64,000 nt of DNA from Leptospira inadai serovar Lyme str. 10 (lineage in GTDB: Bacteria > Spirochaetota > Leptospiria > Leptospirales > Leptospiraceae), in assembly GCF_000243675.2 (NCBI RefSeq), contig NZ_AHMM02000006.1, positions 186,001 through 250,000 on the forward strand. The letters are read 5' to 3'. Each line of letters starts with the position of its first letter. The stretch's first letter is position 1. The notes under the pieces were generated by a model. It was not told the DNA's origin. It did not search any database and was given only the letters and a program-made list of their open reading frames with translations. Shown here piece after piece: positions 1-8,182 of the stretch. A program made the position numbers and the translations under genes.

Positions 1-2
1 CG

Positions 3-986
3 ATTAAGGTTCCGTTGTTTCCTTTTCACACTTGGATGCCGGACGTGCATGAGGAAGCTCCGACGGTGGGTTCCGTGGATTTGGCCGGAATTTTACTTAA
101 GATAGGGCTGTTCGCGTACATTCGCGTCGTTATTCCGATTTTCCCTCAGGTATTTTTGGAATACAGGGATTTCTTCGCAGGCTTGGCGGTTGCAGGTATC
201 GTTTACGGGGCTGTCGTCGCTTTGACGCAGGCGAATAGTAAGAGACTCGTGGCTTTTTCCTCTCTTTCGCATATGGGATTTTGTATCTTGGGAATTCTGA
301 CCTTAACCGAAGAAGGGGTATCGGGCGGAATGTTACAAATGGTGAATCACGGCTTCACTTCGGGGCTTCTGTTCTTTTTATTAGGAATGTTGCATGAACG
401 AACCGGTACGAATCGCTTAACGGACTATTCCGGAATCGCAAAGGTGGCGCCGTTCTTAGCGGCTTTTATAGGATTGGCCGCGTTTGCAAGCGCCGGTCTA
501 CCCGGAACGAACGGATTCGTGGGCGAGTTTTTGATCCTTATCGGAACATTCAAATATCATATTCTTTACGGAGTTTTAGCGGGTACGGCCATCATATTCG
601 CGGCGGGATATATGCTGATATTCGCAAAATCGTTGTTATTCGGAGAACCGAATCATATTACGGCGAACCTCGTTGCTCTGAATCTTAGGGAAAAATTTAT
701 CCTGACGGTTACCGCGGGATTTATTTTGGTGATGGGTGTTTTCCCGAATCCATTTTTAAAATTCATAACGCCGAGCGCCCGGGTTGTGCTGAATAGCGCA
801 GGCGAAGAAGCGCTAAAAGAGAGGGCTTTTTCGGAAAAAGAAGGATCTTTACGACAAGTGGAACGCAAATATAAGGATTATCGATCGCTCGGCACCGCGG
901 TTTCGAGTTATGAGGAAAGAATCCCCGTTTTAAAAGGGATGGGAATACCGGGATTTCGCCGTTCCGCAAAGGAGAAAGAAGAATGA
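3..986 (+). CDS. nuoM: NADH-quinone oxidoreductase subunit M (partial, 5' end outside window)
   Basis: This is the C-terminal 327 residues of the NuoM antiporter-like proton-pumping subunit of complex I in the inner membrane. The reading frame is open to the left edge, so the start lies outside the window. The family block HTWMPDVHEEAPT, followed by GSVDLAGILLKIG, appears at once, and several hydrophobic helices follow, including the segment with conserved NSKR and HMGFCILG. The last ~70 residues form a charged tail rich in Lys and Glu, longer than the usual NuoM end. The stop overlaps the nuoN start (ATGA), as expected for translational coupling in a nuo operon. Confidence 0.95.
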   Translation: MKVPLFPFHTWMPDVHEEAPTVGSVDLAGILLKIGLFAYIRVVIPIFPQVFLEYRDFFAGLAVAGIVYGAVVALTQANSKRLVAFSSLSHMGFCILGILTLTEEGVSGGMLQMVNHGFTSGLLFFLLGMLHERTGTNRLTDYSGIAKVAPFLAAFIGLAAFASAGLPGTNGFVGEFLILIGTFKYHILYGVLAGTAIIFAAGYMLIFAKSLLFGEPNHITANLVALNLREKFILTVTAGFILVMGVFPNPFLKFITPSARVVLNSAGEEALKERAFSEKEGSLRQVERKYKDYRSLGTAVSSYEERIPVLKGMGIPGFRRSAKEKEE

Positions 987-2464
987 GTCCGATTCCAGGT
1001 GTGAACGACTTACTTTCCATTCTCCCGATATTGATTCTTTCGGGAGGCGGAGTTTTATTATTAATTCTTCAATTTGCATTTCAAGGAGCCGAGTTTAGGG
1101 TCGTTCGATTTGCCAGCGGGTTGGTGTTGGTAGGAGCGTTCATCGCCTTGCTCCACACTCAATTCGAATACCCCGGTCCCGGAAAGTATTTCGGAGACCA
1201 TTACGAAGTGAGCTCTTTGGGTTTCTGGTTCGGCGCGCTTTATTTAGTTATGGCGTTCGGAACGATTTTGGCCTCTCCGAGATCATTACAGCAACATAAT
1301 ATGCAATTTCCGGAATTCTATCCGTTGCTTTTATTTTCGACTGCGGGTATGTTCTTAATGACGGACGGCAGGGACACCGTCACGATCTTTACAGGATTGG
1401 AATTGATGAGTCTTGCTCTATACGTTTTGGTAGGCATGGCAAGAAGCGACGAGTATTCGTTGGAGGCGAGCCTAAAGTATTTCCTACTCGGAAGTTTTTC
1501 TTCCGGATTCTTCTTAATGGGAATGGCTTTTTTATTCGGCGGTTCCGGAAGCACGAGCCTATCCGAGAGTTTAAAACCTTTGGCAATCAGCGGTTTCGAC
1601 GCGAATTTCACGAAGATAGGATTGCTTCTCTTATTAACGGGCATTGCATTTAAGATCGCACTTTTTCCGTACCATTCCTGGACTCCTGACGCATACGAAG
1701 GCGCGTTGACTCCGGTAACCGGATTTATGGCTACGGCTTCGAAAACCGCGTCGATGGGACTCTTGGTGATCGTTTTTGCGCATATGCCCATACCGGTTTT
1801 TTCCAGCGAATGGGCCTGGGTCACCGGAATATTGGCACTTCTTTCCATGACTTACGGAAATTTTCTGGCTCTAAAACAGGAAAACTTAAAACGATTGCTC
1901 GCGTATTCCTCCATAGCGCACGCAGGTTATGTCGTCGCCGGAATTAGCCTCGGAGTCCGGGAAGAGGCCATTTTCTATTTAATGGTTTATTCATTCATGA
2001 GTTTGGGGGCGTTCGCGATCATTGCGTACTTGGAGCAGGGTCGTCGGCAGGTAACGTTCGCCTCCATCCAATCCCTATCGATTACCCATCCTTGGTCCGC
2101 CTTGGTCTTGTTTTTATTTTTTCTTTCTTTAGCGGGAATTCCGCCCTTAGGAGGATTCTGGGCCAAGTTATTCTTGTTCCAAAAAATTGCGGAACAAGGG
2201 AATGATCTGGCGAGGCTCTTACTGATCGGAGGGATCGCAAATTCGGCCTTGGCTCTTTATTATTATGCGAAGGTCGGAATTTCCGCGTACATGAGTTCCG
2301 AAACGGGAGAGATTTCCAAGGATGAAAAAGTAAGGCCGAGCTACGGAGTCGTCGTCGTTTCGGGTTTGAGTCTCGTCTTTATTCTTGTCGGATGGTATTT
2401 TTTACAACCCAAGGACCTGACTAATATAACCCTCGAACACCGATCGGAGTCTATTCAAAAATAA
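983..2464 (+). CDS. nuoN: NADH-quinone oxidoreductase subunit N
   Basis: NuoN is the last of the three large antiporter-like membrane subunits of complex I. The 493-residue protein is complete and of normal family length, with about 14 hydrophobic segments. Family signatures are visible: FKIALFPYHSWTPDAYEGA near residue 230, the NLKRLLAYSSIAHAGY block near 305, and the SLAGIPPLGGFWAKL block near 385. The ATG lies inside the last codons of nuoM. The next gene begins two bases after the nuoN stop, so the three genes are probably one transcript. Confidence 0.96.
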   Translation: MSPIPGVNDLLSILPILILSGGGVLLLILQFAFQGAEFRVVRFASGLVLVGAFIALLHTQFEYPGPGKYFGDHYEVSSLGFWFGALYLVMAFGTILASPRSLQQHNMQFPEFYPLLLFSTAGMFLMTDGRDTVTIFTGLELMSLALYVLVGMARSDEYSLEASLKYFLLGSFSSGFFLMGMAFLFGGSGSTSLSESLKPLAISGFDANFTKIGLLLLLTGIAFKIALFPYHSWTPDAYEGALTPVTGFMATASKTASMGLLVIVFAHMPIPVFSSEWAWVTGILALLSMTYGNFLALKQENLKRLLAYSSIAHAGYVVAGISLGVREEAIFYLMVYSFMSLGAFAIIAYLEQGRRQVTFASIQSLSITHPWSALVLFLFFLSLAGIPPLGGFWAKLFLFQKIAEQGNDLARLLLIGGIANSALALYYYAKVGISAYMSSETGEISKDEKVRPSYGVVVVSGLSLVFILVGWYFLQPKDLTNITLEHRSESIQK

Positions 2465-2466
2465 GA

Positions 2467-2979
2467 ATGTCCTTTTTTAGAAAATTTCTCTCGTTATTAA
2501 ACCGCGAGATACGTAATGCTTCCGACGCCGAGGCTGATGATTCCGCATTCCGCCGTGCGATGATCCAGTACGGGAAAAAGAAGAATCCGAAAAATTTAGC
2601 GAAGCTATCCGAAGAACTGACCAGATCCTCTTTTCTCGTCCCGCGCTTAGAAGCGGGAAAACTTCCTCCAGGAAAAAAGACGAAACCTAAATCTAAAAAG
2701 AAAGCTCCTGCAAAGAAAAAGAAAAAGCTAGAGCAAGAGGATCAAATCGTTTTACTGTATGTGAGGGATGAGAATGGACGAATCTTCCTGCCGGCATTCT
2801 CGCATCCTGAAGAAGTGATTCGGTATTTCGGCAAGGAAACGACTACGATTCGACTTCCGGCTCCGGATCTTTGGCGGACAGGGCTTGGGAATAAGGAAGT
2901 CGCCGGGGTTGTGATCGATCCGGCAACGACTCTTTGGATTCTTTCCCGCGAACATTTGGAAGTTCTTCGGGAAGGATAG
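2467..2979 (+). CDS. SseB-like protein, small and lysine-rich
   Basis: A 170-residue soluble protein immediately downstream of nuoN. Residues 1-65 are helical and charged. Residues 65-88 form a lysine-rich linker containing KKKAPAKKKKK. The C-terminal ~80 residues (starting VLLYVRDENGRIFLPAFSHPEE) resemble the SseB N-terminal domain, in which a displayed numeric or sequence value is followed by a short alpha/beta fold. I see no catalytic motif. The position suggests co-transcription with nuo genes, not a proven role in complex I. The family assignment rests on the sequence pattern alone. Confidence 0.6.
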   Translation: MSFFRKFLSLLNREIRNASDAEADDSAFRRAMIQYGKKKNPKNLAKLSEELTRSSFLVPRLEAGKLPPGKKTKPKSKKKAPAKKKKKLEQEDQIVLLYVRDENGRIFLPAFSHPEEVIRYFGKETTTIRLPAPDLWRTGLGNKEVAGVVIDPATTLWILSREHLEVLREG

Positions 2980-3136
2980 AAGTTCGGTTTTCCATTTTGC
3001 GCGACTCGGAACAAAACTCGGCCGTTTGAAATATTATTCGACTCGAGCATTCGAAATCGGAATTTATAAAGGAAGCGAGTTCCTCGATTCCGTCGATGAA
3101 ACGTCGGGGTTTGCATTGAAATGATATTTTGAAAAA

Positions 3137-4309
3137 TTAGAATAAACGAATGTTCCCGAATTTTACGTAAGTGACGGTTCTTAGAATCGTTTCCATTGGG
3201 CCGACGGAAAAAAAACGGGACCAGATCTTCGATACGAAGACGCAAACGAGCCAGATCGGAAATGCAAGTAACAGTAGTTGGAAGTTGCCTAATTTATCAT
3301 AAAAACCTAATCCCCAACCGCAAAAGATCCACGAGCAAATGACGGACTGTCCTAGGTAATTCGATAAGGAGAATTTTCCGGCGGATTCGAACCATGATCG
3401 ATCGGGCAGACTTGCACCGGAATGATAGTAAATGCCTAACCAATACACGTAACAAATCGTTAATGCAGGCGCGCTGAGGGTATCCAGTATAGAAAACCCT
3501 AATAGCCAGCTTAAAGAAAGGTCTTCGAAGAATAAATGCCTGGAATGGATCGAATAAATCAAATTACCCGACAGGCCTAACGTTAATAGCCAGGGGATCG
3601 ATTTCTTTAAGCCGTTTTTGTTCTGCTCCCATCGTTCGAAGAAAGACGTCTTTCCTGCGATTATACCTAACGCAAACATCGAGAGAATGGAAGGCCATTG
3701 AAATAAAATCGTGAACGGATAGGAAATAAACGTATCCTTGGCACGTTGTTTTGCTCCCTCCCAGAAGCTTCCCAAATATGCCGATCGAGTTTCGAAAAGA
3801 ATGCCGGATAAGCTCGAAGCCAATCTGCTTCGATATTCGTCCTGCCCGAATGCAAGAATCATTCTGCAAAGAATCGCGACGAGTAAAAATCCTAGGGAGA
3901 ATCTAAGCAACCAGACGGTTTTTTTTTCCCGAATCAACCAAGCAGCGCATCCGAGGATCGCGTACGAAAGAAGAATGTCGCCTAAAAATAGAAAGATGCC
4001 GTGAAGTAATCCGATCAAAAATAGGCCGATCATTCTTCGAAGATATCGGTTGCGGGATTCGACTCCCTCCCAATCTTTTATTTGAACGGTGATACCGTAG
4101 CCGAATAGAAACGAGAATAGAATATAAAACTTAGATTCGAAAAAGAATGCAACGATCCAAGATGCAGCCGAATCGAACAAATTCGTATTTTCTCCGACGG
4201 ATCCTACTAAATACATAGGTTTTGCAAAATAAGGTAGATTGACGATGAGGATCCCGTACAAGGCACAGCCTCGTAAAAAATCTAGGAAACCGATTCTATT
4301 TTTGGGCAT
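3137..4309 (-). CDS. DUF418-type multi-pass membrane protein
   Basis: A 390-residue integral membrane protein with about ten hydrophobic segments. The N-terminus, MPKNRIGFLDFLRGCALYGI, matches the start of DUF418/YeiB-like proteins (IxxLDxLRGxALxGILxxN), and the C-terminal region has the ESAGKFSLSNYLGQS block typical of the family. Family function is not settled; these proteins are often called transporters or acyltransferase-related. The gene starts 27 bases after thiL ends on the same strand, with a GGAG ribosome site before the ATG, so it is probably the second gene of a thiL operon. Confidence 0.85.
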   Translation of the reverse strand: MPKNRIGFLDFLRGCALYGILIVNLPYFAKPMYLVGSVGENTNLFDSAASWIVAFFFESKFYILFSFLFGYGITVQIKDWEGVESRNRYLRRMIGLFLIGLLHGIFLFLGDILLSYAILGCAAWLIREKKTVWLLRFSLGFLLVAILCRMILAFGQDEYRSRLASSLSGILFETRSAYLGSFWEGAKQRAKDTFISYPFTILFQWPSILSMFALGIIAGKTSFFERWEQNKNGLKKSIPWLLTLGLSGNLIYSIHSRHLFFEDLSLSWLLGFSILDTLSAPALTICYVYWLGIYYHSGASLPDRSWFESAGKFSLSNYLGQSVICSWIFCGWGLGFYDKLGNFQLLLLAFPIWLVCVFVSKIWSRFFSVGPMETILRTVTYVKFGNIRLF

Positions 4310-4336
4310 ACGATTTCTCCAAAGAGCCTTCTTTAT

Positions 4337-5260
4337 TTACGTAAAATGTCTAAATCCAGTTTCGGTAGGAAGGAACAATCGGTCGTTTAACAAAAAGTCC
4401 ACTCTCGGGACCTCGTTTTCTTTCGTAGATCGGACGGATCCGATGGGAGTGATATCGACGGATTCCCAGCGGGATGGAATCAAATCGGGCGAAAGGAATA
4501 ATAATTCGAGCTCTTCTCCCGAACTAAGAATTCCATCCAATCCGATCGCGGTTTCGATCCCGTCCAAAACGGGAACTCTGTTTAGCTCGATCTCGATCAC
4601 TAATTGCGATACTTTTGCCAATTTTCCCAGGTCTTGGATTAGTCCGTCCGTTAGATCCATTCCGGCATGAATCTTATGGGAGGAATATAAAGAACGGCTA
4701 ATGGACAAACGTGAACGAGGTCGAAGATGCCGATCGATGGAAGTTTCGCGGAGGCTGGTCGGCAGAGAAGGCGTGAATCCGTCCAAAATTTTGTAACCGA
4801 GTAGGGATGCTCCGACATGCCCGGTAAGGTAAACCCGGTCACCGGCCCGTCCGCCTTTTCTGCTCACCGGAGATTCGGATTTTCCGAGTAGCGTTAACGT
4901 TAAATTCAATTCTTGGGAACGGTACGTATCGCCTCCGCAGAGTTCGATACCGTAATAATATAACGTTTCTTTAAATGTTTGAACGAACGGATTCAGAAAT
5001 TCCTTTCGATTGCAGGAAGGGGATAGCCCGAAATTGAAGAAGGCTTTTTGAGGAACTCCGTTGGCTGCCGCAATATCGGATACGTTGACTTCGATTAATT
5101 TTCGAGCCAAATCGGCGGGACTAGTCCAGTCTAGTCGGAAATGGGTTCCTTCCACGATGGTGTCGGTGGTGATTAAGCAACCGTCGGTACCGAGATAACA
5201 ATCGCTTTCCTGTTCTTTGCCTGCAGGATACAAGGATGAGATCAATTCTTCTTCGTTCAA
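4337..5260 (-). CDS. thiL: Thiamine-monophosphate kinase
   Basis: ThiL phosphorylates thiamine monophosphate to thiamine diphosphate using ATP. The 307-residue protein shows TTDTIVEGTHFR near residue 30, the NVSDIAAANGVPQ block near residue 59 and GMDLTDGLIQDL (equivalent of DxSDGLxxD) near residue 200. The usual early GDDA metal motif is degenerate here (ESDCYL). The start is a TTG preceded by AGGAAAG at good spacing; no ATG is available near the start of the conserved region. A 15-base stretch containing this ribosome site is repeated 60 bases downstream inside the gene. Confidence 0.9.
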   Translation of the reverse strand: MNEEELISSLYPAGKEQESDCYLGTDGCLITTDTIVEGTHFRLDWTSPADLARKLIEVNVSDIAAANGVPQKAFFNFGLSPSCNRKEFLNPFVQTFKETLYYYGIELCGGDTYRSQELNLTLTLLGKSESPVSRKGGRAGDRVYLTGHVGASLLGYKILDGFTPSLPTSLRETSIDRHLRPRSRLSISRSLYSSHKIHAGMDLTDGLIQDLGKLAKVSQLVIEIELNRVPVLDGIETAIGLDGILSSGEELELLFLSPDLIPSRWESVDITPIGSVRSTKENEVPRVDFLLNDRLFLPTETGFRHFT

Positions 5261-5288
5261 ATCGCTTTCCTGTTATTTTCGAAAAACC

Positions 5289-5324
5289 TTGACTTCGATT
5301 CTGTCCGGTATCATTATCAATATC
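5289..5324 (+). promoter_or_regulatory. Promoter of the YceI gene with an overlapping Fur/PerR-like box
   Basis: TTGACT at 5289-5294 and CATTAT at 5312-5317 are spaced by 17 bases, as in a sigma-70 promoter. The predicted start then falls at about 5324, immediately before the ATG at 5325. The bases around 5308-5324, read on the minus strand, give GATATT GATAAT GATAC, three near-copies of the GATAAT hexamer of Fur boxes, and cover the -10 element. Repression by an iron or peroxide regulator is an inference. Confidence 0.4.
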
Positions 5325-5999
5325 ATGAAACTCATGATCACGAAATCCGATTTGCTCGCCGGAGGACGTTTCGTTTTCTTCGGACTTATCTTAGCCTCGA
5401 TCTACCTCGCAGGTTGGCAATCCAAAATGGACGCGGCTCCGAAAGCGGGGGTCTGTAAATATACTCTCGATCCCGAAAAGACAAGCTTAGAATGGAAAGC
5501 TTTTAAATTTACGGAAAAAACGGGTGTGGGTGGAAAATTCACTAAGGTAGGAATTACAGGTACCAAAACCGGAAAGTCTCCCGAAGCCGCTTTGAAGGGA
5601 TTGAAATTTGCGCTGGAGCCGATCGATCTCGATAGCGGCAATCCGGAACGGGACGCAAAAATCAAAGGGGCGTTCTTCGGTGCTCTTAAGAACGGAGGCA
5701 AAATTTCGGGTCATTTCGTCTCGGCCAAGTTCGATTCGACGGGATCCGCCGGTACCGGAATTATCAAATTAACCTTAAACGGAATTACGAAAGACCTACC
5801 TTTGACCTTTACTTTGGAAAATGGGGAATTGCTCAAGGTAAAAGGAAGCATTCATTTGACGGAATGGAAAGCGGGCTCGGCAATCGCAGCTCTCAACGAA
5901 GTATGCAAGGATCTGCATACTGGGAAAGACGGTAAATCCGTACTTTGGCCGGATATAGAGATTTCGATTACGTCTACGCTCAAGACAAAGTGTCCCTAA
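5325..5999 (+). CDS. YceI-like domain protein with signal anchor
   Basis: A 224-residue exported protein. Residues 16-31 are a hydrophobic signal or anchor, and the mature part begins near KAGVCKYTLDPEKTSLEWKA, the opening strand of the YceI lipocalin-like fold, which binds isoprenoid-type lipids in characterised members. The end, PDIEISITSTLKTKC, also fits. Longer starts upstream would run antisense through thiL. The ATG at 5325 follows the promoter-like element directly, so the mRNA may have almost no leader. A role in lipid binding is inferred from the family. Confidence 0.8.
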   Translation: MKLMITKSDLLAGGRFVFFGLILASIYLAGWQSKMDAAPKAGVCKYTLDPEKTSLEWKAFKFTEKTGVGGKFTKVGITGTKTGKSPEAALKGLKFALEPIDLDSGNPERDAKIKGAFFGALKNGGKISGHFVSAKFDSTGSAGTGIIKLTLNGITKDLPLTFTLENGELLKVKGSIHLTEWKAGSAIAALNEVCKDLHTGKDGKSVLWPDIEISITSTLKTKCP

Positions 6000-6152
6000 G
6001 TAAGAAACTTGCGATCCGGATAGAGCGTCCGAGGTTTCGTATTCGGATTCGTTTATCAGAATCGTACGAAATCGATTCTCATTAAAGAGACCGACCCGAG
6101 AGTTTTAAATACGTTTACGATCGCTTCGAAACGAGAAGAGGTATAAAAGTTT

Positions 6153-6566
6153 CTATTGTCTGAATTTTGCGATCACTGCCTGAAGGATTTTTAAATCGTC
6201 TTCGGGAAGGTAGGTAAGGTCCGTTACTATCTCTCTAAGAAGCATATTATGCCTGACTTCGTCAAGGCGAGCATTCTCTTTTTCTAATAGAGCCAACCTT
6301 TCTTCCCAGGAAGCTTTGGGTTCTCCCGAATGGTTAAAAACGAAGTTTTTTGAAACTCCCTTCTTGATTAAAAGTAAATCCATTCTGAATTCCGGAATCG
6401 GTTCTTGGTTACTAAGATACCGGTTCATGGATACGAGCGATGTTCCGATCGCCACGGCACCTTCCTCTCTGGAAATTCCCAGAAGTTTAAAGGCCGATTT
6501 CAGTCGCTCGCCCGGAGTGTCTAATTTTGGTTCTTTTTTTTCCATTTTAGCTAAATACATGTGCAA
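6153..6566 (-). CDS. XRE-type helix-turn-helix regulator
   Basis: A 137-residue protein. Residues ~17-65 contain a Cro/C1-like HTH (TPGERLKSAFKLLGISREEG, then VSMNRYLSNQ). A coiled-coil-like stretch follows (WEERLALLEKENARLDEVR) and could serve dimerisation. An alternative ATG seven codons downstream would remove MHMYLAK; neither has a strong ribosome site. The gene stands alone and no target operator can be named. This is likely a small transcription regulator of the kind common in leptospires. Confidence 0.7.
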   Translation of the reverse strand: MHMYLAKMEKKEPKLDTPGERLKSAFKLLGISREEGAVAIGTSLVSMNRYLSNQEPIPEFRMDLLLIKKGVSKNFVFNHSGEPKASWEERLALLEKENARLDEVRHNMLLREIVTDLTYLPEDDLKILQAVIAKFRQ

Positions 6567-6874
6567 ATTGAATCAAAATGATCGAATCTGACAGTCGGGA
6601 TAGATCCCCTTGGAAGAAGGATAAGATCAAAGCAAAATAGGGCAATCTTAAACTAACTCTTTTGATACAAAATGACTAAATGATCATCTTATCGTTTATT
6701 TCCGAGAAATTGCCCGAACCGCCTTCCTACTTTGTTCACTGATTATTTTAATCAGATCGAACGAAGAATCAATCCTTTCCTATTTCAAATTTTCGACAGC
6801 ATACTAGCTACTAACACCGAATCGGATGGGATCGGAATTGCCATTCATAAAGAAGATTAGTTTTATTGCAAGCG
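6567..6874. other. Intergenic stretch without a recognised gene
   Basis: About 300 bases between the XRE gene and the repeat element. The sequence is AT-rich and holds a small palindrome (GATTATTTTAATC near 6743). It presumably contains the XRE promoter. I see no coding or RNA signal. Confidence 0.5.
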
Positions 6875-7172
6875 GAAGACAGAGGACAGGGGACAGATGC
6901 GCTCGCTTTGCTCACGCTAGACTGAGGACTGAGGACTGAGGACTGAGGACTGAGGACTGAGGACTGAGGACTGAGGACTGAGGACTGAGGACTGAGGACT
7001 GAGGACTGAGAATTATTCCTGTTACCCTGACAACAATTTTTTTAAAAACGAATTATGTTAGAGTTCCTGTGCAGTAGATCTTTTCCTCTGCCGCTCTGCC
7101 TTTACAATGTCGAGCAGCTTCTGTCTAGCGGGCGCGAAGCGAACGCGTCTGTCTTCAGTCTTCTGTCCTCTG
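6875..7172. repeat. Dispersed repeat element, copy A, with inverted ends
   Basis: The left end (gacaGAtGCGctCGCTTTG, then CTCACGCTAGAC) is nearly the inverted complement of the right end, where TCTAGCG and gcgaaGCGAACGCGTCTGTC precede CTTCTGTCCTCTG. Between the ends lie a 7-base tandem array and a unique part (7011-7130). The right half is close to identical (roughly 85-90% by eye) to 41021-41183. No transposase is present, so this resembles a MITE-like non-autonomous element. It ends about 65 bases before rplM. Confidence 0.8.
6921..7010. repeat. 7-base tandem repeat, ~12.9 copies of ACTGAGG
   Basis: Ninety bases of perfect ACTGAGG units sit inside repeat element copy A. The unit differs by one base from the ACAGAGG unit of the second element at 40.9 kb. 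There are no spacers, so this is not a CRISPR. The copy number is likely variable between strains. Confidence 0.97.
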
Positions 7173-7237
7173 CTGAGAAAATACCTTGACCCGTATACTC
7201 GGTACGCGAAATTGGCCAATACAGGACGTTTTTTCCC

Positions 7238-7687
7238 ATGCCAATCATATCTAAACAGCATAGAACTCCTTCCTTGAAAAAGGAACAAGCCGAGAAGGCT
7301 TGGTACGTCGTGGATGCCGAAGGAAAGACCTTAGGCCGCCTGGCTTCGGAAATCGCCCATAGACTCAGGGGCAAACATAAGCCCACATTCACTCCCCACG
7401 TCGATTGTGGAGATAATATCATCGTAGTTAATGCAGCCAAGGTATCCGTTACCGGCAGCAAAGAGAGCCAAAAAGAATATTTTCATCACTCTCGCTATCC
7501 GGGCGGTATGACGGTAACCCCTCTTCAGGATATGAGAAAAAAACATCCCGAAAGAATCCTGTATGAAGCAGTGAAGGGTATGCTTCCTAAAAGCAAACTT
7601 GGTGCAGAAATGCTTACCCATTTCCGGATTTTCCCGGGAGCGGAACACAATCTTGGCGCTCAAAAGCCGGTGAAACTGGAACTCTAG
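7238..7687 (+). CDS. rplM: 50S ribosomal protein L13
   Basis: L13 is an early-assembly protein of the large ribosomal subunit. The 149-residue sequence shows [20 protein letters not shown], the [20 protein letters not shown] core, the [10 protein letters not shown] block and [10 protein letters not shown]. The N-terminus carries about ten residues ([10 protein letters not shown]) more than typical L13, and no clear Shine-Dalgarno precedes the ATG. It is followed 13 bases later by rpsI, the usual L13-S9 pair. The promoter must lie at or next to repeat element copy A. Confidence 0.97.
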   Translation: MPIISKQHRTPSLKKEQAEKAWYVVDAEGKTLGRLASEIAHRLRGKHKPTFTPHVDCGDNIIVVNAAKVSVTGSKESQKEYFHHSRYPGGMTVTPLQDMRKKHPERILYEAVKGMLPKSKLGAEMLTHFRIFPGAEHNLGAQKPVKLEL

Positions 7688-7700
7688 GAGAATTAAAGAA

Positions 7701-8099
7701 ATGGCAACTGCCAAGGAAATTTGGGCCGTAGGTCGTCGTAAGAACGCAATTGCCCGTGTGAAATTAAAAGAAGGTTCCGGCAAGATTCTTGTAAATGACA
7801 AGGATATTAAGGATTATCTTCATAACAGCCGTTCTAATCTAAAAGAGGCGCTTAGCCCTCTTGCTCTTTTGAACTTGAGTGATAAGTTCGATCTAAAACT
7901 GAACGTTTCCGGCGGGGGAATCATCGGTCAAGTGGGAGCAATTCGCCACGCATTGGCCCGGGTCATCTGTCGCTATAATCCTGAGTTCAGACCGACAGTT
8001 AAGAAAGAAGGTTTATTAACTCGTGACCCGAGAATGGTGGAGCGTAAAAAATACGGTCTACACAAAGCTCGTAGAGGAACCCAGTTCTCTAAACGTTAA
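7701..8099 (+). CDS. rpsI: 30S ribosomal protein S9
   Basis: S9 binds the head of the small subunit, and its basic tail reaches the P-site tRNA. The 132-residue protein has the canonical start ([16 protein letters not shown]), the [19 protein letters not shown] core and the C-terminal [16 protein letters not shown] tail, which ends in the conserved Lys-Arg. AGGAG lies at good spacing before the ATG. It is co-transcribed with rplM, and a strong terminator follows. Confidence 0.98.
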   Translation: MATAKEIWAVGRRKNAIARVKLKEGSGKILVNDKDIKDYLHNSRSNLKEALSPLALLNLSDKFDLKLNVSGGGIIGQVGAIRHALARVICRYNPEFRPTVKKEGLLTRDPRMVERKKYGLHKARRGTQFSKR

Positions 8100-8126
8100 T
8101 TCTTCGTTTTTCGAACCGTTTCTCGA

Positions 8127-8168
8127 AATGCCTGAAGTTCTTGAACTCAAGACCTCGGGCATTTTTTG
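8127..8168 (+). terminator. Rho-independent terminator after rpsI
   Basis: A long stem (AATGCC...GGCATT outer arms, CTTGA/TCAAG inner arms) is followed by six T. It lies between rpsI and alaS, just before the alaS ribosome site, so alaS must have its own promoter or depend on read-through. Confidence 0.85.
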
Positions 8169-8182
8169 TTTGTAGAGGACAC

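Noticed and set aside
3739..3756. TGGCACG followed by TTGC, a sigma-54-like sequence
   Set aside because: GG and GC are eleven bases apart instead of ten, and it lies inside the DUF418 gene on the opposite strand, with no start near.
6035..6071. Palindromic hairpin (TTTCGTA...TACGAAA) after the YceI gene as a terminator
   Set aside because: The stem is interrupted and no T tract follows in either direction; not strong enough to list.
6921..7010. Short regular repeats that might be read as a CRISPR array
   Set aside because: Units are 7 bases with no spacers and no cas genes near; the same applies to 40888-41020.
7186..7214. TTGACC as the -35 of the rplM promoter
   Set aside because: No acceptable -10 at 16-18 bases (AAATTG). 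TATACT at 7194 is a good -10 but lacks a -35, so I do not place the promoter.
8141..8182. Longer N-terminus for alanyl-tRNA synthetase
   Set aside because: It would start inside the terminator hairpin of rpsI, has no ribosome site, and adds residues not found in the family.
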